This document shows, piece by piece, positions 62,701-64,000 of a stretch of 64,000 nucleotides of DNA. This DNA is from Flavobacterium daemonense (lineage in GTDB: Bacteria > Bacteroidota > Bacteroidia > Flavobacteriales > Flavobacteriaceae). Positions within the stretch are counted from its first letter, which is position 1, and each line of letters opens with the position of its first letter. The notes under the pieces are model-generated. The model saw only the letters and a list, made by a program, of their open reading frames with translations. It did no database searches and had not been told where the DNA came from. The DNA is taken from positions 186,001 through 250,000 of the forward strand of contig NZ_VJYD01000006.1 of the NCBI RefSeq assembly GCF_007341385.1. Reading direction: 5' to 3'. The position numbers were made by a program, and so were the translations under genes.

Positions 62701-63301
62701 AAATGATTTTTATTTTCGGATTTTTCTCTTTGTGTTTTTCGATTCTTCGAAATAAAATAGGATGACACCAAGCCGGATTTGCACCTGTTATTAAAAAAGT
62801 ATCCGCAAGTTCTATATCGTCGTAAGCGATTGGTACAGAGTCTTCTCCGAAAGTTTTTTTATAACCCACAACAGCAGAACTCATACAAAGGCGAGAATTG
62901 GTATCGATATTATTAGTCTTTAAAAAACCTTTTACCAATTTGTTTACCAAGTAATATTCCTCCGTCAAACATTGACCCGAAATATAAAAACCAACGCTGT
63001 CTGGTCCATGTTTTTTTATAATTGATGAAAAAACAGCTGCCGCGCGATCAAGAGCAGTATCCCAGCTTACACGCTCGAGCGGATAGGATTTGCTCCCGCG
63101 CATTTCGGGATATAAAATTCGGTCAGAAGTATCGTTGGCTACGTAATGCAAATTCATTCCTTTTGAACATAACATTCCTTTATTCACCGGATGATCTTTG
63201 TCGCCTTCCACCATCACGCCGTTTTTAGCATCATTGGTCACGATTATACCACAGCCAACGCCGCAATAGGAACAGGTAGTTTTGATCTTCGTAGTTTGCA
63301 T
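59786..63301 (-). CDS. assimilatory nitrate reductase fused to FAD/NAD and [2Fe-2S] modules
   Basis: A 1171-residue cytosolic enzyme for nitrate to nitrite. Residues 1-700 are the catalytic NasA-like part: a [4Fe-4S] cluster at C10, C13, C17 and C45; the Mo-binding Cys probably C139 in RLCMSSAVVGYKKTFG; bis-MGD contacts (GQPNAMGGREVGG) and the C-terminal molydop domain. Residues about 700-1050 are a NirB/NasB-like pyridine nucleotide-disulfide oxidoreductase with FAD site VGAGAAS (711-717) and NAD site GGGLLG (859-864). Residues about 1115-1171 are a BFD-like [2Fe-2S] domain (C1122, C1124, C1156, C1159). The electron path NAD(P)H to FAD to Fe-S to Mo is in one chain. Confidence 0.92.
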   Translation of the reverse strand: MQTTKIKTTCSYCGVGCGIIVTNDAKNGVMVEGDKDHPVNKGMLCSKGMNLHYVANDTSDRILYPEMRGSKSYPLERVSWDTALDRAAAVFSSIIKKHGPDSVGFYISGQCLTEEYYLVNKLVKGFLKTNNIDTNSRLCMSSAVVGYKKTFGEDSVPIAYDDIELADTFLITGANPAWCHPILFRRIEKHKEKNPKIKIICIDPRRTDTAAFADLHLQIIPGSDIILYHAMAKRIIEKGYVDHDFVKYNAENFKQYKDLVLGTSLEKASKLCGISVNDIKLAADIIGKAKGFISLWAMGLNQSAVGVDKNTALLNLSLLTGQIGKPGSGPFSLTGQPNAMGGREVGGMATLLAAHKDIANPEHRKEVADFWGVEEISDKPGLTATEMFEALESGKMKAVWIICTNPLVSLPDSRRAEKALQNAKFVVVQDISHNADTAKFADLLLPAAGWLEKEGTMTNSERRISYLPKGINAPGEALPDIEILIRFAKKMNFNGFNFNSAEEIYKEHCALTKGTNIDISFLNYNRLKTEGTFQWPVPDYGHPGTPRLFTDKKFYTPSGKAIFNLPVSIENTSVQPNDEFPFILTTGRIRDQWHTMTKTGKVSRLLTHIPSPVLEINPIDAFKNEIKNGDIVTVKSKNGEVRVKAKVTDSIKEKVLFLPMHWGKQLENDLNRTNNLTNTFVDPISKEPDFKYTTVSISKYVKPFQKIAIVGAGAASFRFIQNYREFNSTDEIIVFSNEVNPFYNRVLLPEYMTGEFSWEQLLKVKDGEAFSKLKITMKVGVAIDKIDTNKKTIIDNQGEIHTFDSLILATGSRPFIPENAQLHLPGRFTVRKKEDADRLKKHLDHTNLPPEEQHVVIIGGGLLGLELAAALKHKKVKTTIVQRASRLMERQLDRISSKLLAEEVQLRDIQIYFDNEVSTVFETDNPNEIEIALKSGKIITANAIVYTIGTIPNIEIARESGLACGRGVKVNQYLQTSNPDIFAIGEIAEFQNKLFGITSAAEEQADILANFLAGDISSYYKGSILMNILKLEDINLCSIGDITIPENDDSYEEIVFADLKKRYYKKCIVKDDLLVGAILMGDKNEFAEFKTMIESKIELSDKRNTLLRGSSNAKPVLGKLVCSCSQVGAGNIEETIKSGVNDFTELCKNTGAGLGCGSCKTEVKEILAKCK

Positions 63302-63354
63302 TAGAGTTCTATTTAGAGATACTACTTTTAGTGTTTGGTCTGACTTTAGAAAAG

Positions 63355-63421
63355 TACTTACGCAAAAATAAGTATTTTTACGTATTAATACGTATTTTTT
63401 AAATTTATTTTTCTAATTTTG
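63355..63421. promoter_or_regulatory. divergent promoter region of nitrate reductase and the Crp/Fnr gene
   Basis: For the reductase (minus strand) the -7 box TATTTTTG (63363-63370) lies between the arms TACTTA (63355-63360) and TAAGTA (63369-63374), as at moeA. For the Crp/Fnr gene (plus strand) TAATTTTG (63414-63421) is a -7 box. The perfect palindrome TACGTATTAATACGTA (63379-63394) lies between, centred about 41 nt before the predicted plus-strand start site, the position of a class II activator site. Confidence 0.55.
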
Positions 63422-63477
63422 ATGAAAATAAATGAGGGACAACAAATTAGTTTTTAATCTGCTAAAATTTAGGACTC

Positions 63478-64000
63478 ATGAAAGAAGAACAAACCGTTTG
63501 TTATTCCTGCGTCAATGAAAATTGTTTTATAAAAAAACATTTGCATTTAGAGCAGATGGCAGGTTATATTTCTAAAAAACAAAACATTGTCTGTAAAAAA
63601 TCGGATCAGTTTATTACAGAGGGTGCGCCGATGCAGGGACTTTATTTTATTTGCAAAGGAAAAGCCAAAACGGTGAAAACCGGAATTAACGGTCGTGAAC
63701 AAATTGTTCGATTGACTAAAAATGGAGACATAATTGGTTTTCGAGGATTTGGAACCAGCAAACGTTATCTTATCGGTGCTTATGCGCTTGAAGATACAGT
63801 TTTGTGTAATTTCAGCAACGAAACAATGCTCGAAATTTTACAACATATTCCCGAATTTACTTATGCATTGATGCTTTTTTATGCCGAAGAATTGAACAAA
63901 AGCGAAAATAATATACGTAAGATTGCGCATATGAATGTCCGTGAACGTGTGATTGATTTACTGCTTTATATTCATCGAAAATTTGGACAACCAAATGGCT
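63478..64000 (+). CDS. Crp/Fnr-family transcriptional regulator, partial
   Basis: 174 codons are visible and the frame runs off the right edge, losing most of the DNA-binding domain. The N-terminus has CYSC...NENC (C8, C11, C16) and a cyclic-nucleotide-type beta roll (EGAPMQGLYFICKGKAKTVK, NGDIIGFRGFG). A further Cys in TVLCNFSNETMLEIL aligns by eye with the fourth [4Fe-4S] ligand of E. coli FNR. It is divergent from the nitrate reductase gene and is the likely redox or nitrogen regulator of the cluster. The dimerisation helix and start of the DNA-binding region (MNVRERVIDLLLYI) are seen. Confidence 0.85.
   Translation, partial: MKEEQTVCYSCVNENCFIKKHLHLEQMAGYISKKQNIVCKKSDQFITEGAPMQGLYFICKGKAKTVKTGINGREQIVRLTKNGDIIGFRGFGTSKRYLIGAYALEDTVLCNFSNETMLEILQHIPEFTYALMLFYAEELNKSENNIRKIAHMNVRERVIDLLLYIHRKFGQPNG

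Overview
This window looks like a chromosomal segment of a Flavobacterium-like member of the Bacteroidota. Low GC, two SusC/SusD pairs, TAnnTTTG promoter -7 boxes, a Rho with a long Asn/Gln-rich insertion, families such as DUF4293, DUF3667 and DUF4919, and many short palindromic intergenic repeats all point that way. I saw no rRNA, tRNA, CRISPR array, prophage or transposase gene.

Layout. (1) 1-10 kb: small accessory genes, mostly on the minus strand: a partial winged-helix regulator, membrane proteins, an SRPBCC protein, a frameshifted membrane gene, a flavodoxin-fold oxidoreductase, a large M14 carboxypeptidase (plus strand), two lipoproteins, a GNAT acetyltransferase, a DUF4919 protein and an arginase-fold protein. 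(2) 10-32 kb: housekeeping and mixed genes: lipoprotein beta-carbonic anhydrase, lpdA, a NUMOD4/HNH protein, an MsbA-like ABC exporter, truA, a flotillin-like SPFH protein, a phosphoesterase, a NarL-type two-component pair, rho, an M28 peptidase, DUF3667, dienelactone hydrolase, an acylase, a cyanophycinase-like protein, and a divergent Lrp/rocD pair. (3) 32-48.4 kb: minus-strand nutrient-scavenging block: SusC/D pair 2, arylsulfatase, a 39-codon membrane ORF, a sterol-desaturase-family enzyme, a second sulfatase, a cysteine-synthase-family enzyme and SusC/D pair 1. The content suggests uptake and desulfation of organic sulfate esters, with sulfur passed to cysteine or cysteate. (4) 49.2-56.8 kb: a plus-strand molybdenum-cofactor cluster (moeA, tauE-like, mobA, cobA, moaD, moeB-rhodanese, moaE, moaC-moaB fusion, moaA). 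(5) 57-64 kb: a Lys/Ala-rich histone-like protein, a rubredoxin-tailed nitrite/sulfite-reductase-like protein, a nitrate reductase fused to its own FAD/NAD and [2Fe-2S] electron-input modules, and a divergent Crp/Fnr regulator carrying an FNR-like cysteine set.

How it fits together. Regions 4 and 5 form one assimilatory nitrate system: Moco genes supply the Mo cofactor for the reductase, CobA supplies the siroheme precursor for a nitrite reductase not seen here, and the Fnr-like protein is the likely regulator. The predicted moeA and reductase promoters share a near-identical inverted repeat (TACTTA, 8-9 bp, TAAGTA) lying over the -7 box, and a perfect 16-bp palindrome sits between the reductase and regulator promoters.

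Most intergenic gaps are filled by non-coding inverted-repeat elements. One about 138-bp family with terminal inverted repeats occurs three times. Two RNA-like structures stand out: one downstream of a lipoprotein gene (5922-6014) and one in the SusC pair 2 leader (48355-48492).
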